From Paranoxybacillus sp035645275 (GTDB lineage Bacteria > Bacillota > Bacilli > Bacillales > Anoxybacillaceae), in NCBI GenBank assembly GCA_035645275.1, contig DASQMX010000019.1, forward strand, positions 1 through 64,000: a stretch of DNA of 64,000 bases, in the 5' to 3' direction. The position numbers were made by a program, and so were the translations under genes. The notes beneath the pieces were generated by a model. The model saw only the letters and a program-made list of their open reading frames with translations. It made no database searches and was not told the origin of the DNA. Below are positions 8,453 through 16,081 of this stretch, one piece after another (positions within the stretch are counted from its first letter, which is position 1; every line of letters starts with the position of its first letter).

Positions 8453-8546
8453 GAGGCTGTCTCATAAAGGTCTGACCTCACGCGCGTAGCTTATTTATCC
8501 TATATATTGTGCGGTGGGGTCTGACCTTTGGTTTGAGGCAGCCGCT
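8453..8546. repeat. GAGGCTG-type palindromic repeat, copy 4
   Basis: GAGGCTGTCTCATAAAGG pairs with CCTTTGGTTTGAGGCAGCC. The interior has GGTCTGACCTCACGCGCG, CTATATATTG and GGGGTCTGACC. The remainder of the gap 8318-8618 holds nothing I can identify. Confidence 0.65.
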
Positions 8547-8618
8547 TCTTTCTTCACATTTTTGTTTGTCAACAGGAGTCAAAAAATTCAAAAGGAGCAT
8601 TAGCAATCTACGTTTTCA

Positions 8619-8735
8619 TTATAGAGCTTGATTCATAAGTAAGGTTACAAGCGTTCCGACAGCGATGGCCGTTACAGTTAAAACGCTGTATACCAACTTT
8701 TGTTTTGGCTCTGGTGTCAACCATGATTCATTCAT
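8619..8735 (-). CDS. 38-residue single-pass membrane peptide behind a c-di-GMP riboswitch
   Basis: The ATG at 8735 is preceded at 8 bases by GGAGGGATT and opens a 38-codon frame ending in TAA at 8619. The peptide begins MNESWLTPEPKQK and then has one hydrophobic helix (VYSVLTVTAIAVGTLVTLLM). I do not recognise a family. Support for it being real comes from the strong ribosome site, the membrane helix and its position right after a recognisable riboswitch on the same strand. Longer plus-strand frames over this stretch are shadows. Confidence 0.65.
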   Translation of the reverse strand: MNESWLTPEPKQKLVYSVLTVTAIAVGTLVTLLMNQAL

Positions 8736-8782
8736 CGAGACAATCCCTCCATTACGATTTCATAAGACGAACGGAGGAAGCG

Positions 8783-8861
8783 ATTCGGCAACTGGCTGGC
8801 ATCGTCACAGAGACATTAGCCCCTATAGCTTTGCGTCGCCGTTTTTCAACGGTTTTGCCTT
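8783..8861 (-). promoter_or_regulatory. c-di-GMP-I (GEMM) riboswitch
   Basis: Read on the minus strand: GGCAAAA, a stem CCGTT-GAAA-AACGG with a GNRA loop, then the family core GACGCAAAGC, TATAGGGGCTAA, and the closing GCCAGCCAGTTGCC. This order matches the GEMM-I consensus. About 10 bases beyond the aptamer, TTCCTCC (8770-8776) can pair with GGAGGGA, the ribosome site of the small downstream gene, suggesting translational control. Whether the ligand is c-di-GMP or cGAMP cannot be decided by eye. Confidence 0.85.
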
Positions 8862-9016
8862 TTCGTTCGCCTTATGTCGACACTATTAACTTACCATTTC
8901 CAATAATGGCGATAAATGGTACAAAAGTATGGAATCGCTAAGAAAATGAATTCAATTGATTGTTATGGCTATCTGCTTCTTCTCATGAGAGATAAAAAAG
9001 GAATTTATCGAAACAT

Positions 9017-9043
9017 TTGTATATTTGTAATTTTTTGTATAAT
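9017..9043 (+). promoter_or_regulatory. candidate sigma-A promoter of the DGQHR operon
   Basis: TTGTAT and a perfect TATAAT are separated by 15 bases, shorter than ideal, 20 bases before the first ATG. Confidence 0.4.
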
Positions 9044-9062
9044 AAAATCAGAGGTGAAAGAT

Positions 9063-10157
9063 ATGAATGATTATCTACTAGCGAGAATAAAAGTTCGAGA
9101 ATATAGACAGTTTGGGCGCAGGGTGCTGCTTACGAAAATGCCTTTTCGCATCTTGCAGTCGATTTTTACGGTCGATGGAAAAGTGCAGCGGGAACTGGAC
9201 CCGCGGCGAAAAAATGCGATACGCGATTTTATTTTGGAAACGGTCAAGGAAGGAACATTTTATTTTTCACCATTTGTTTTTTCTGCCCGCGGCGCATTGT
9301 CGCGGATTCGTGAAGAGGAATGGGAACTCGTACCAGGAGTGAAAATGGCCATTCTCGATGGACAGCATCGTGCTAAAGCATTAGAAAGCGCATTGCGAAA
9401 GCTAAAATTTGAAAAAGAAGCGTATGAAGATAGCGGTCATATGCAAAAAGCGGAGGAAATCCAAAAGTGGATTGACACACTTGAATCCTATGAAATTGCG
9501 ATGCAAATTTATTTAGATTTGTCTACAGACGATGAACGCCAGCTTTTTACGGACATTAATACAGAGCGAAAAGAAGCGCATGGCGGTTTAGTGGTGAAGT
9601 ATGATCAGCGCGACCGTTATGCGGAATGGACAAGAACGTTAGTGCAACGGTTAGACAGCAAATTTGAGATTGAAAGAAATTTATCGCGTTTAACGACGAC
9701 GAATTCTTCGCTAACGTCGATGGTCATTATGAAAAAATGTTTGATTGCCCTTATTGAAGGAAATGTCGGTTATAAAGAAGGAGAACCGATATGCAAGTAT
9801 TGCCGCGAAGAAGAAGTGCTCGATATTGCGGAGCGCTTTTTTACGGCATGGCTTGACCTTTTTCCGAAACAAGCAGCGAACCGGAAAAAATATGTTTCCG
9901 GTTTGTCTGGGGTACAAATTGCGCTTGCATATACCGTGTATCGGTTCGTTGCGGAAGAGGAGAAGAGCTATGCGGAGGCGATCGAACATTTGAAGCGGTT
10001 AAAAGGTTTTACAAGCTGGCGGCATGACGATCCTTTGTTTGCGCCGTTTTATGATGAAAAGAAAAAACAAGTCGTTCGTTTATCCGAGCAAGGCAAAGTG
10101 AAAAAACTAAGCGAACTGTTTTTGCAAGAGATGAAGCAGAAAGCGGTGGTAGGCTAA
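9063..10157 (+). CDS. DGQHR-domain (DndB-like) protein
   Basis: A 364-residue protein with the hallmark motif ILDGQHRAKALE near residue 98, followed by IYLDLSTDDERQLFTDINTERK near residue 150. These mark the DGQHR/DndB family, whose best-known member is the regulator of DNA phosphorothioation operons. GAGGTGAAAGAT places the start at ATG 9063; a longer frame from 8916 has no site and low-complexity residues. Its stop overlaps the start of a paralogue (TAATG), so the two are translationally coupled. No dndC, dndD or dndE gene lies in the window, so the role is unknown. Confidence 0.75.
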   Translation: MNDYLLARIKVREYRQFGRRVLLTKMPFRILQSIFTVDGKVQRELDPRRKNAIRDFILETVKEGTFYFSPFVFSARGALSRIREEEWELVPGVKMAILDGQHRAKALESALRKLKFEKEAYEDSGHMQKAEEIQKWIDTLESYEIAMQIYLDLSTDDERQLFTDINTERKEAHGGLVVKYDQRDRYAEWTRTLVQRLDSKFEIERNLSRLTTTNSSLTSMVIMKKCLIALIEGNVGYKEGEPICKYCREEEVLDIAERFFTAWLDLFPKQAANRKKYVSGLSGVQIALAYTVYRFVAEEEKSYAEAIEHLKRLKGFTSWRHDDPLFAPFYDEKKKQVVRLSEQGKVKKLSELFLQEMKQKAVVG

Positions 10158-11176
10158 TGGGTGCTGAACAAACGATGATTGTCGTTCCGATTCCTGAGTT
10201 AGTCCGAATGATGGATGAAAAACGAATCGAAATACGCAATGTCAATCAATCGCAAGTGAGGAGCATCAAAAAGTATATGGAGGAGGCGTTTAGCAAGAAG
10301 CAAGTATACTTTCCTCCGCTTATTGCGCACACCTATCAGCAGGAGGCGGATTTGAAAACGTTAAAAATGAGAATGATTGACGGTTCGAAGCGCGCGGCTG
10401 CGTTAACGCAATTGTACAAAACGAATAAAAAAATGCTGCAAAATAGTGAAGACCATAAAGAGCGGATTAAATTAGACATTATGTTAAGCGAGACAGCTAT
10501 CGGTGTGCAGCTGTTCAGCGGCTTAACAAAGGAAGAACAAGACCAGCTTTACATTGATTTTAATACAAAAGGAAAAAAAGTCGCGTTATCGAAGTTAATT
10601 GAGTACGATTCGCGCAATGCGGTAAACCAAATTGCCAACCAAGTATTGCAGAAAAATCCGTTGCTTCGGTTAGCGGGAGTTGAAACAGAGAAACGGGCGG
10701 TGATACGTCCAGCGAATAAAAAATTTCTGTCGCTGTCCCAATTGCGCCAGTTAGTCGTATTGTTTATTACAGGAAAAATATATATGAAATCGCCAGAATT
10801 GGATGTAAAGCTGAATTTACAGCCTGAAGAGTATGTCGAATTGATTAATGAGTGGTTCAATGAATTATTTTTATTGTATCCGCATGAGCATATCGGAAAC
10901 TATGAAAAAACGATTTTAGCTAGTTTTCCGATGATTTTAGCGATCGTCTACTACGTCAATGAAGGAATGGTTCGAAGTACGTTTGCGGCACGAAAACAAG
11001 TGATGAAAAGGCGCATGGAAGCACTGCGTACGGTGAATTGGAATGTTCATAACAGCGAATGGCAGCAATTTAACGGCCAGTTTCGCGGCAGTCAGCGCCT
11101 GTACTTTTTCCATCATGATAAAGAAACATTATTAAGCATTGTGCAATGGTTTAAATCTCAACAAGCACTTGTTTGA
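10157..11176 (+). CDS. second DGQHR-like protein (DGSKR variant)
   Basis: A 339-residue protein related to the preceding one but diverged. The signature reads MIDGSKRAAALTQL instead of DGQHRAKAL, and the later block LTKEEQDQLYIDFNTKGKK matches the LSTDDERQLFTDINTERK block of its neighbour. The first base of its ATG is the last base of the upstream stop. The pair probably forms a complex or a regulator-effector unit; that is inference from coupling. A palindromic repeat with a terminator-like end follows 9 bases after the stop. Confidence 0.7.
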   Translation: MGAEQTMIVVPIPELVRMMDEKRIEIRNVNQSQVRSIKKYMEEAFSKKQVYFPPLIAHTYQQEADLKTLKMRMIDGSKRAAALTQLYKTNKKMLQNSEDHKERIKLDIMLSETAIGVQLFSGLTKEEQDQLYIDFNTKGKKVALSKLIEYDSRNAVNQIANQVLQKNPLLRLAGVETEKRAVIRPANKKFLSLSQLRQLVVLFITGKIYMKSPELDVKLNLQPEEYVELINEWFNELFLLYPHEHIGNYEKTILASFPMILAIVYYVNEGMVRSTFAARKQVMKRRMEALRTVNWNVHNSEWQQFNGQFRGSQRLYFFHHDKETLLSIVQWFKSQQALV

Positions 11177-11183
11177 TGATAAA

Positions 11184-11309
11184 AGAAAGGCTGTTCCAAA
11201 AGCCAAGTGTCAGACCCAAAAACACAATATATAGAACATCACATTGGATGAATGAGCTATATATTGTGAAATACGCGTGAGGTCAGACACTTATGGGACA
11301 GCCTCTTTT
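11184..11309. repeat. GAGGCTG-type palindromic repeat, copy 5 (terminator-like)
   Basis: AGAAAGGCTGTTCC on the left pairs with GGGACAGCCTCTTTT on the right. Inside, AAGTGTCAGACC pairs with GGTCAGACACTT, and CACAATATATAG with CTATATATTGTG. This is the best-preserved nested copy and probably ends the DGQHR operon transcript. Confidence 0.75.
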
Positions 11310-11477
11310 AAATTTTTAATTATATAAAATAAATGGTATTTTGTAAATGTTTAAGGGAAGTGGAGTTAGTCTAGCGGCAGGAATGAAAAAATATCACAAA
11401 AAATTAGAAAATTTATTTAAAAAGGGGTATTAAAATTGTTTGAATATTTAGTATAATTTAGTCGTAAAAAGGAAAAA

Positions 11478-11579
11478 ATAGTCATCTTTTGTAAGAACTG
11501 TCGCAAATTGTTGCGGAAACGAACTGAAGCACCGGAATTCGCTGTCAATCCCGAATTTTTTAGCAGAAAGGAGGGATAA
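11478..11579 (+). other. cryptic 33-codon frame in the comK leader
   Basis: An open frame after AAGGA reads IVIFCKNCRKLLRK... with a CxxC pair, ending at TAA 11577. Its only plausible first codon is ATA, so it is either a decayed gene fragment or a chance frame. A TATAAT at 11452-11457 lies upstream without a good -35. Confidence 0.2.
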
Positions 11580-11607
11580 AGCGGACGAAATCCATCAAAA
11601 TAAAAAG

Positions 11608-11647
11608 CCCCTTTTGGTGAAAAATTGGCCACGATTCACCAAAAGGG
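11608..11647. promoter_or_regulatory. 13-bp hairpin in the comK leader
   Basis: CCCTTTTGGTGAA pairs perfectly with TTCACCAAAAGGG around a 12-base loop. There is no T-run, so it is not a terminator by itself. Confidence 0.5.
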
Positions 11648-11658
11648 ATCCGATAGTT

Positions 11659-11697
11659 GGGTATACCAACATAATGTTAGTATACCCTCTCTTTTTA
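11659..11697 (+). terminator. terminator-like hairpin upstream of comK
   Basis: GGGTATAC..AAC pairs with GTT.GTATACCC and is followed by TCTCTTTTT. It lies only 39 bases before the comK start and no promoter is visible between them, so it may be an attenuator rather than the end of an upstream unit. Confidence 0.6.
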
Positions 11698-11735
11698 AAA
11701 AAAGAAATGTCTAAATTCGAAAAGGAGGGGAAATT

Positions 11736-12257
11736 ATGAAAAAAGAACATGACTACAAGATTACAAGAGAAACGCAGGCGCTGGAGCCAACGTATGATCA
11801 ATATGGCAATTTATGTACGATTGTACACGAATTGCATGAAACATATATGGTGACGAAATCTCCGAAGCAAATTATTGAAGAAAATTGCAGTTTTTATGGC
11901 TGTGACTATGAGGGAAGGCTGAAATCGGCGAAGCAAATTCTTGGTATTAAACAAATGGTGCCGATTGCTTTGAGTGTGGCACTGGGGTTATATACGATGC
12001 CGACTTGCTCCCCGGACAGCGATAAGTGCTGCTGGCTGTTTTTAGCGCATATGAAGAAGATTGAGCGGCATGAAAAAAAGCGCGCGAAAGTCATTTTTAC
12101 AAATGACAGCTCGCTCATTATTGATGTGCACAAAGATACGCTTGAAGCGAGATGGGCGAAAATGACCTTATTGCATTACATATTGACAAAGCGAAATGGA
12201 GTGTATGAGAAGTGGGAGAGCCGTTTAGGATTGAGTGAAATTTGGCGCTTATTATAA
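11736..12257 (+). CDS. comK: competence transcription factor ComK
   Basis: A 173-residue ComK-family protein (PF06338), the master activator of DNA-uptake genes, which binds AT-rich K-boxes. Recognisable blocks are SPKQIIEENCSFYGCDYEGR, corresponding to the RSCRFFGSSYAGR region of B. subtilis ComK, then GIKQMVPIAL and CCWLFLAHMKKIE. It is shorter than the B. subtilis protein (192 residues), mainly at the C-terminus. AAAGGAGGGG precedes the ATG. The long leader carries two hairpins, the second terminator-like. ssbB, a classical ComK target, lies 4 kb downstream. Confidence 0.85.
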   Translation: MKKEHDYKITRETQALEPTYDQYGNLCTIVHELHETYMVTKSPKQIIEENCSFYGCDYEGRLKSAKQILGIKQMVPIALSVALGLYTMPTCSPDSDKCCWLFLAHMKKIERHEKKRAKVIFTNDSSLIIDVHKDTLEARWAKMTLLHYILTKRNGVYEKWESRLGLSEIWRLL

Positions 12258-12270
12258 AGTGATAAGTTAT

Positions 12271-12360
12271 GAGGCTGGACCTAAAGAGAAGTGTCGGACC
12301 TACCACACAATATGGTGGAATGGGTGGGGGATAGACACTTATGGGGGCGGCCTCTTTTTT
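12271..12360. repeat. GAGGCTG-type palindromic repeat, copy 6
   Basis: GAGGCTGGACCTAAAGAGAAGTGTCGGACC on the left corresponds to GACACTTATGGGGGCGGCCTCTTTTTT on the right. It is placed to terminate comK transcription. Confidence 0.65.
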
Positions 12361-12384
12361 TATGGATGGATAAAAGTTAGAAAA

Positions 12385-12494
12385 CTATATAAGATCGATG
12401 TATAAAAAATCGACATAAGTAAGTCTTTTAAGTTAGGCAAAAGAGAAGTTAAGATGTTTTATATGTATCGGAAAATGAATCTGCGTCTATATAG
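12385..12494. mobile_element. IS630-related MITE, copy 5
   Basis: CTATATAAGATCGATG on the left and GCGTCTATATAG on the right bracket the typical interior CGACATAAGTAAG, AGTTAGGCAAAAGAG and GATGTTTTATATGTATCGG. Both ends are intact. Confidence 0.75.
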
Positions 12495-12565
12495 GTTAAG
12501 ACGTTTAAGTGGGACAAAAGAGGGGACGAAATGATTCATCATATACGTCGGAAAATTAAATTTGA
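12495..12565. mobile_element. IS630-related MITE, copy 6 (left-truncated)
   Basis: GACGTTTAAGTGGGACAAAAGAG and ATACGTCGGAAAATTAAATTTGA match the interior and right end of the other copies. The left end is missing where it abuts copy 5. The sequence from 12566 to 12769 shows no further feature. Confidence 0.6.
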
Positions 12566-12769
12566 TTTTTTAATATATTTAAAAGGCGCCCCGTTGTTTA
12601 TAAACAGAGCCCCAATCTTTGATTCACATGTTGAGAGTGTAAGTTTATATGGCGGGGCAAGATGGTGAGATTGGCAAAGGGAAAAAAGGTTTTCATCCTC
12701 ATTTCATAGAACTAAATGAAGGGTAAGAATGAAAATGAATTGGTTGAGATGGCTGAGGGAGGATTCGAG

Positions 12770-13198
12770 ATGATAACGTTGCGCGGACATCATTTATTAT
12801 GTGTTCATGGATTTCGGGGAATGGGATATAGTCCCGAGTTTGTTGAGAAAATGCGGGAGATTGTTGAAGAGATTCGGAATGAAGAAAAAGACTTTTTCAT
12901 AAAAGTAGTCGTAGCGCTTGATGATGCTTGTTTTACATGTCCGCATCACGGTGAAGCAACTTGTGAAGCTGACCCGAATTCAGAGGAACATGTGACATCA
13001 ATGGATCGGAAAGTATTAGAACATCTTGGGATTGAACAAAACGGGGTGTATTTAAAGTCGGAACTGCTTCAATTAACGGCGCGCAAAGTCCATCCGGATG
13101 ATTTAGATGATTTATGTCACGGTTGTTCATGGTTACAGTATGGGGTGTGCAAAGAAGGTATTGCGAATGTAAGAGCAGGGAATATTCAGCAAAAGTGA
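12770..13198 (+). CDS. DUF1284 family protein
   Basis: A 142-residue protein starting MITLRGHHLLCVHGF, which is the DUF1284 signature. Conserved cysteines occur in ACFTCPHHGEATCEAD and LCHGCSWLQYGVC, suggesting metal or iron-sulfur binding; no function is established. GGGAGG lies 7 bases before the ATG at 12770, so I reject the longer frame starting at 12716. It precedes thrD by 95 bases on the same strand. Confidence 0.8.
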   Translation: MITLRGHHLLCVHGFRGMGYSPEFVEKMREIVEEIRNEEKDFFIKVVVALDDACFTCPHHGEATCEADPNSEEHVTSMDRKVLEHLGIEQNGVYLKSELLQLTARKVHPDDLDDLCHGCSWLQYGVCKEGIANVRAGNIQQK

Positions 13199-13293
13199 AA
13201 GTGTCAGAATTTATAAAAAATGACTCTTCCGTTCTTGTGAAAGTGTGATATGATATCAAAATATAAATCATTTTTACATAGAAAGGGTTATCG

Positions 13294-14643
13294 ATGATGA
13301 AGGTAGCGAAGTTTGGGGGAAGTTCGGTCGCGAGTGCCGGACAGTTTCGAAAAGTTGCGCATATTGTTTTATCGGACGAACAGCGTCGTATCATCGTTGT
13401 ATCAGCACCTGGGAAGCGATTTAAAGAGGACATTAAGATGACGGATTTGCTTATTGAGCTAGCGAATAAGGTGACAAATGGAGACTGCTATGATGATGTG
13501 TTTGCAGCGGTGATGGAACGTTACGAGGAGATTGCTAAAGGGTTAGAGCTGTCGCCGGAGATTGTTGAAAAAATTAAAACCGATTTAGAGGAAGTCATTG
13601 ATAATTATAAGAATGAGCCGGAGCGGTTGATGGATGCGCTCAAAGCAAGCGGAGAAGATAATAATGCCAAGCTGATGGCATTTTATTTGAATCATTTAGG
13701 GCATGAAGCGTATTACATTAATCCAAAAGAGGCCGGTATTTTTGTGACCGATGAGCCGGGGAATGCGCAAATTTTACCGGAGTCTTATGAGAGACTGAAA
13801 GACTTGAAGAAGCGTACTGGAATTCTAGTCATTCCAGGATTTTTTGGCTATTCACAAACAGGACATATTGTGACGTTCCCTCGTGGCGGATCGGATATTA
13901 CAGGCTCGATTGTCGCAGCGGGAGTAGGAGCAAAGGTGTATGAAAACTTCACCGATGTGGACTCGATTTATTGTGTCAATCCGTCGATTGTGAACAATCC
14001 GCGCGAATTGAAAGAGCTGACATATCGGGAAATGCGTGAACTGTCGTATTCTGGTTTTTCGGTATTCCACGATGAGGCTTTAGAGCCTGTTTATCGCGCA
14101 GGTATTCCAGTCTGTGTGAAAAACACGAATAATCCAGAAGCACCAGGCACTTGGATTGTCGCAGAAAGAGACCATAAGGGACAGCCTATTGCCGGAATTG
14201 CGAGTGATACCGGATTTTGTAGCATTAACATCAGCAAGTATTTGATGAACCGTGAAATTGGCTTTGGACGGAAAGTGCTGCAAATTTTAGAAGATGAAGG
14301 CATCTCTTACGAGCATACGCCATCGGGAATTGATAATATGTCGGTCATTTTAAGAGCTCATCAATTAGAGGGGGAGAAAGAACAGCGTATTATTGACCGC
14401 ATTCAAACAGAGTTGAATGTGGATGACATCCATGTAGAGTGGAATTTAGCACTGATTATGGTCGTTGGTGAAGGAATGGAACGAACGGTCGGTGTCGCTG
14501 CTAAAGCAACAATGGCACTTGCCAATGCCAACGTCAATCTCGAAATGATCAACCAAGGCTCCTCCGAAGTCAGCATGATGTTCGGCGTCAAAGAAGAAGC
14601 CGTCGAAAAAGCTGTCAAAGCATTATATGAAGCGTATTTTTAA
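13294..14643 (+). CDS. thrD: aspartate kinase (YclM/ThrD type)
   Basis: A 449-residue aspartokinase phosphorylating aspartate to open the lysine, methionine and threonine pathway. The catalytic domain begins VAKFGGSSVASAGQ, with SGEDNNAKLM, FPRGGSDITGS and ENFTDVDSIYCVNP following. Two C-terminal ACT domains are visible (GFCSINISKYLMNREIGFG and ALIMVVGEGMERTVG). Sequence and length match B. subtilis YclM (ThrD) rather than DapG or LysC. GAAAGGG precedes the ATG at 13294. No lysine riboswitch fits in the short upstream gap. Confidence 0.95.
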   Translation: MMKVAKFGGSSVASAGQFRKVAHIVLSDEQRRIIVVSAPGKRFKEDIKMTDLLIELANKVTNGDCYDDVFAAVMERYEEIAKGLELSPEIVEKIKTDLEEVIDNYKNEPERLMDALKASGEDNNAKLMAFYLNHLGHEAYYINPKEAGIFVTDEPGNAQILPESYERLKDLKKRTGILVIPGFFGYSQTGHIVTFPRGGSDITGSIVAAGVGAKVYENFTDVDSIYCVNPSIVNNPRELKELTYREMRELSYSGFSVFHDEALEPVYRAGIPVCVKNTNNPEAPGTWIVAERDHKGQPIAGIASDTGFCSINISKYLMNREIGFGRKVLQILEDEGISYEHTPSGIDNMSVILRAHQLEGEKEQRIIDRIQTELNVDDIHVEWNLALIMVVGEGMERTVGVAAKATMALANANVNLEMINQGSSEVSMMFGVKEEAVEKAVKALYEAYF

Positions 14644-14692
14644 AAGGGGGTCTGACCCCCACCACTTTAAATCGTTAAAGTGGTGGGGGTAG
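14644..14692. repeat. REP-like hairpin, copy 2 (upstream of RAYT)
   Basis: GGGGGTCTGACCCCC is followed by a perfect hairpin, CCACCACTTTAA with TTAAAGTGGTGG around ATCG. It begins at the thrD stop codon and lies 36 bases before the RAYT start. Confidence 0.85.
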
Positions 14693-14727
14693 CTACGATG
14701 AATGATTGTTTAGAAAGGGGTAAGATC

Positions 14728-15291
14728 ATGTCACGAAAGCCTCGTGTATGGTTTCCAGGAGCAGTCTATCATATTACGAGTCGGGGAAATAGAAAAGCCG
14801 CTATTTTTTATTCACAAAAGGATTATGAAAAGTATCTCTCGTTGTTAGAAGAAACCCGCGAAAAATATCCTTTCCTCCTCCACGCCTATTGCCTCATGCC
14901 GAATCATCTTCACTTACTTCTTGAAACGATTGATATCCATATAAAAGAGATTATGAAAATGCTACATTCCAACTATGCGACATACTTTAATAAGCGTTAC
15001 GATTTAGTTGGTCATGTTTTTCAAGGGAGATACGGGGCAAAATTAATTGACAGTGTTGATTATTTCAGTGAAGCAAGTCGCTATATTCATTTAAATCCTG
15101 TAGAGGCCAATCTCGTTTCTTCTCCTGAGCAATACCAGTGGAGCAGTTATGCCGCCTATGTCCTCGGAAACAAAAACCCTCATGTCATCACATCCAAACT
15201 CCTCTTTTACTTTCAAACTTCAGAAAACTATCGAAAGTACGTAGAAAGCAAAATAGGGATGCGAACACTAACAAAAAACAGTTCTAAGTAA
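14728..15291 (+). CDS. REP-associated tyrosine transposase (RAYT)
   Basis: A 187-residue single-strand transposase of the Y1/HUH class (PF01797, RAYT subgroup). It starts MSRKPRVWFPGAVYHITSRG; the HUH motif is PNHLHLLLE near residue 72, and GHVFQGRYGAKLID and SRYIHLNPVEA follow. RAYTs nick REP hairpins and are thought to move them. AAAGGGG precedes ATG 14728, so I trim an upstream extension. The gene is bracketed by inverted copies of the same REP sequence (14.64 and 15.46-15.49 kb), the layout called a REPtron, and many related palindromes are nearby. Confidence 0.85.
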   Translation: MSRKPRVWFPGAVYHITSRGNRKAAIFYSQKDYEKYLSLLEETREKYPFLLHAYCLMPNHLHLLLETIDIHIKEIMKMLHSNYATYFNKRYDLVGHVFQGRYGAKLIDSVDYFSEASRYIHLNPVEANLVSSPEQYQWSSYAAYVLGNKNPHVITSKLLFYFQTSENYRKYVESKIGMRTLTKNSSK

Positions 15292-15292
15292 A

Positions 15293-15398
15293 GAGGCTGA
15301 CCAAAAAGAAAAGTGTCAGACCTCACAACACAATATAAACATTAGATAAATGAGTGATATTGTGAAAAAGTGTGAGGTCAGACACTTAAGAGAAAGAT
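15293..15398. repeat. GAGGCTG-type palindromic repeat, copy 7
   Basis: GAGGCTGACC, then AAGTGTCAGACCTCACA, matched by TGTGAGGTCAGACACTT. The outer right arm is degraded (AGAAAGATTC). It starts right after the RAYT stop codon. Confidence 0.7.
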
Positions 15399-15457
15399 TC
15401 TTTATTCCATTTTTTGTTGGACCATCGTCTCAAAATACCTTGCTGCGAAGCTAGATA

Positions 15458-15494
15458 TTTTAACGCTTTAACGCGATGGGGGTCAGACCCCCTT
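15458..15494. repeat. REP-like hairpin, copy 3 (inverted, downstream of RAYT)
   Basis: On the minus strand it reads AAGGGGGTCTGACCCCC then ATCGCGTTAAAGCGTTAAA, the same unit as copies 1 and 2. Its GTCTGAC segment contributes the stop codon of ywpF. Confidence 0.8.
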
Positions 15495-15923
15495 AACGGT
15501 TTCTTTGATTCCGCGTCTTTCGTGGAGTTGGTGTTTGAATTCTTTGAGGAGTGCCTCGCCTTGTAAGCCTTGTTCGACTAGGTTGGCAAGGACAATTTCT
15601 GCTAAGTCGGTTTTATTGCGCACTAACAGCCCATCCATAAGCACGCTCATATGCTCGGTCATCATTGTAATGGAACGTACTGTTGCTAACATATTTGCGG
15701 GATCATTGCTTTTATGCGAAATCGTCACTTGAAGACGAAATTCTTCGTTGGATTGTTGCAGGCGCGAAAATAGCTCCTCGTATTTTTTATCTAAGTACGT
15801 TTCAATAAGCCAGCGGTTTCTGTTATCTTCTTTATTAATGATTAATCCATCAATGAGCGAAATTTCTTCGCGGTGCACGTCGTCATGAAGAATAGAGAGA
15901 GCGGCGAGCTTAAAGGTTTTCAT
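15483..15923 (-). CDS. ywpF: YwpF family protein
   Basis: A 146-residue protein matching the YwpF family (PF14183): MKTFKLAALSILHDD, LIDGLIINKEDNRNRWLIE, and GEALLKEFKHQL near the end. The function is unknown. In B. subtilis ywpF also lies close to ssbB. The last codons (VKGV) and the TGA stop fall inside the REP hairpin, so insertion of the REP has probably replaced the original C-terminus. The ATG follows ACGAGGTGATACG. Confidence 0.85.
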   Translation of the reverse strand: MKTFKLAALSILHDDVHREEISLIDGLIINKEDNRNRWLIETYLDKKYEELFSRLQQSNEEFRLQVTISHKSNDPANMLATVRSITMMTEHMSVLMDGLLVRNKTDLAEIVLANLVEQGLQGEALLKEFKHQLHERRGIKETVKGV

Positions 15924-16081
15924 CGTATCACCTCGTCAACATTGTCCTATTACAAATTATAACATATAAGCAAAGTAAAATTAAAAGAGGCTCCATCATG
16001 TAAAGTTTTCCTTTCGTTGCCGCTGTTGCTGCGCTGCGATTGTGTTGTTTCATGCACCGCAAATTTTTTAAAGAAAGTGCA

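Noticed and set aside
8665..8941. Plus-strand frames of 74 and 78 codons
   Set aside because: They run antisense across the riboswitch and the small membrane-peptide gene and have no coding character.
11417..11801. Minus-strand frames opposite the comK leader
   Set aside because: They pass through hairpins and the comK start, with no ribosome site; treated as chance.
13199..13293. Lysine riboswitch upstream of the aspartokinase
   Set aside because: The gap is only 95 bases and lacks the L-box core; it is too short for the element.
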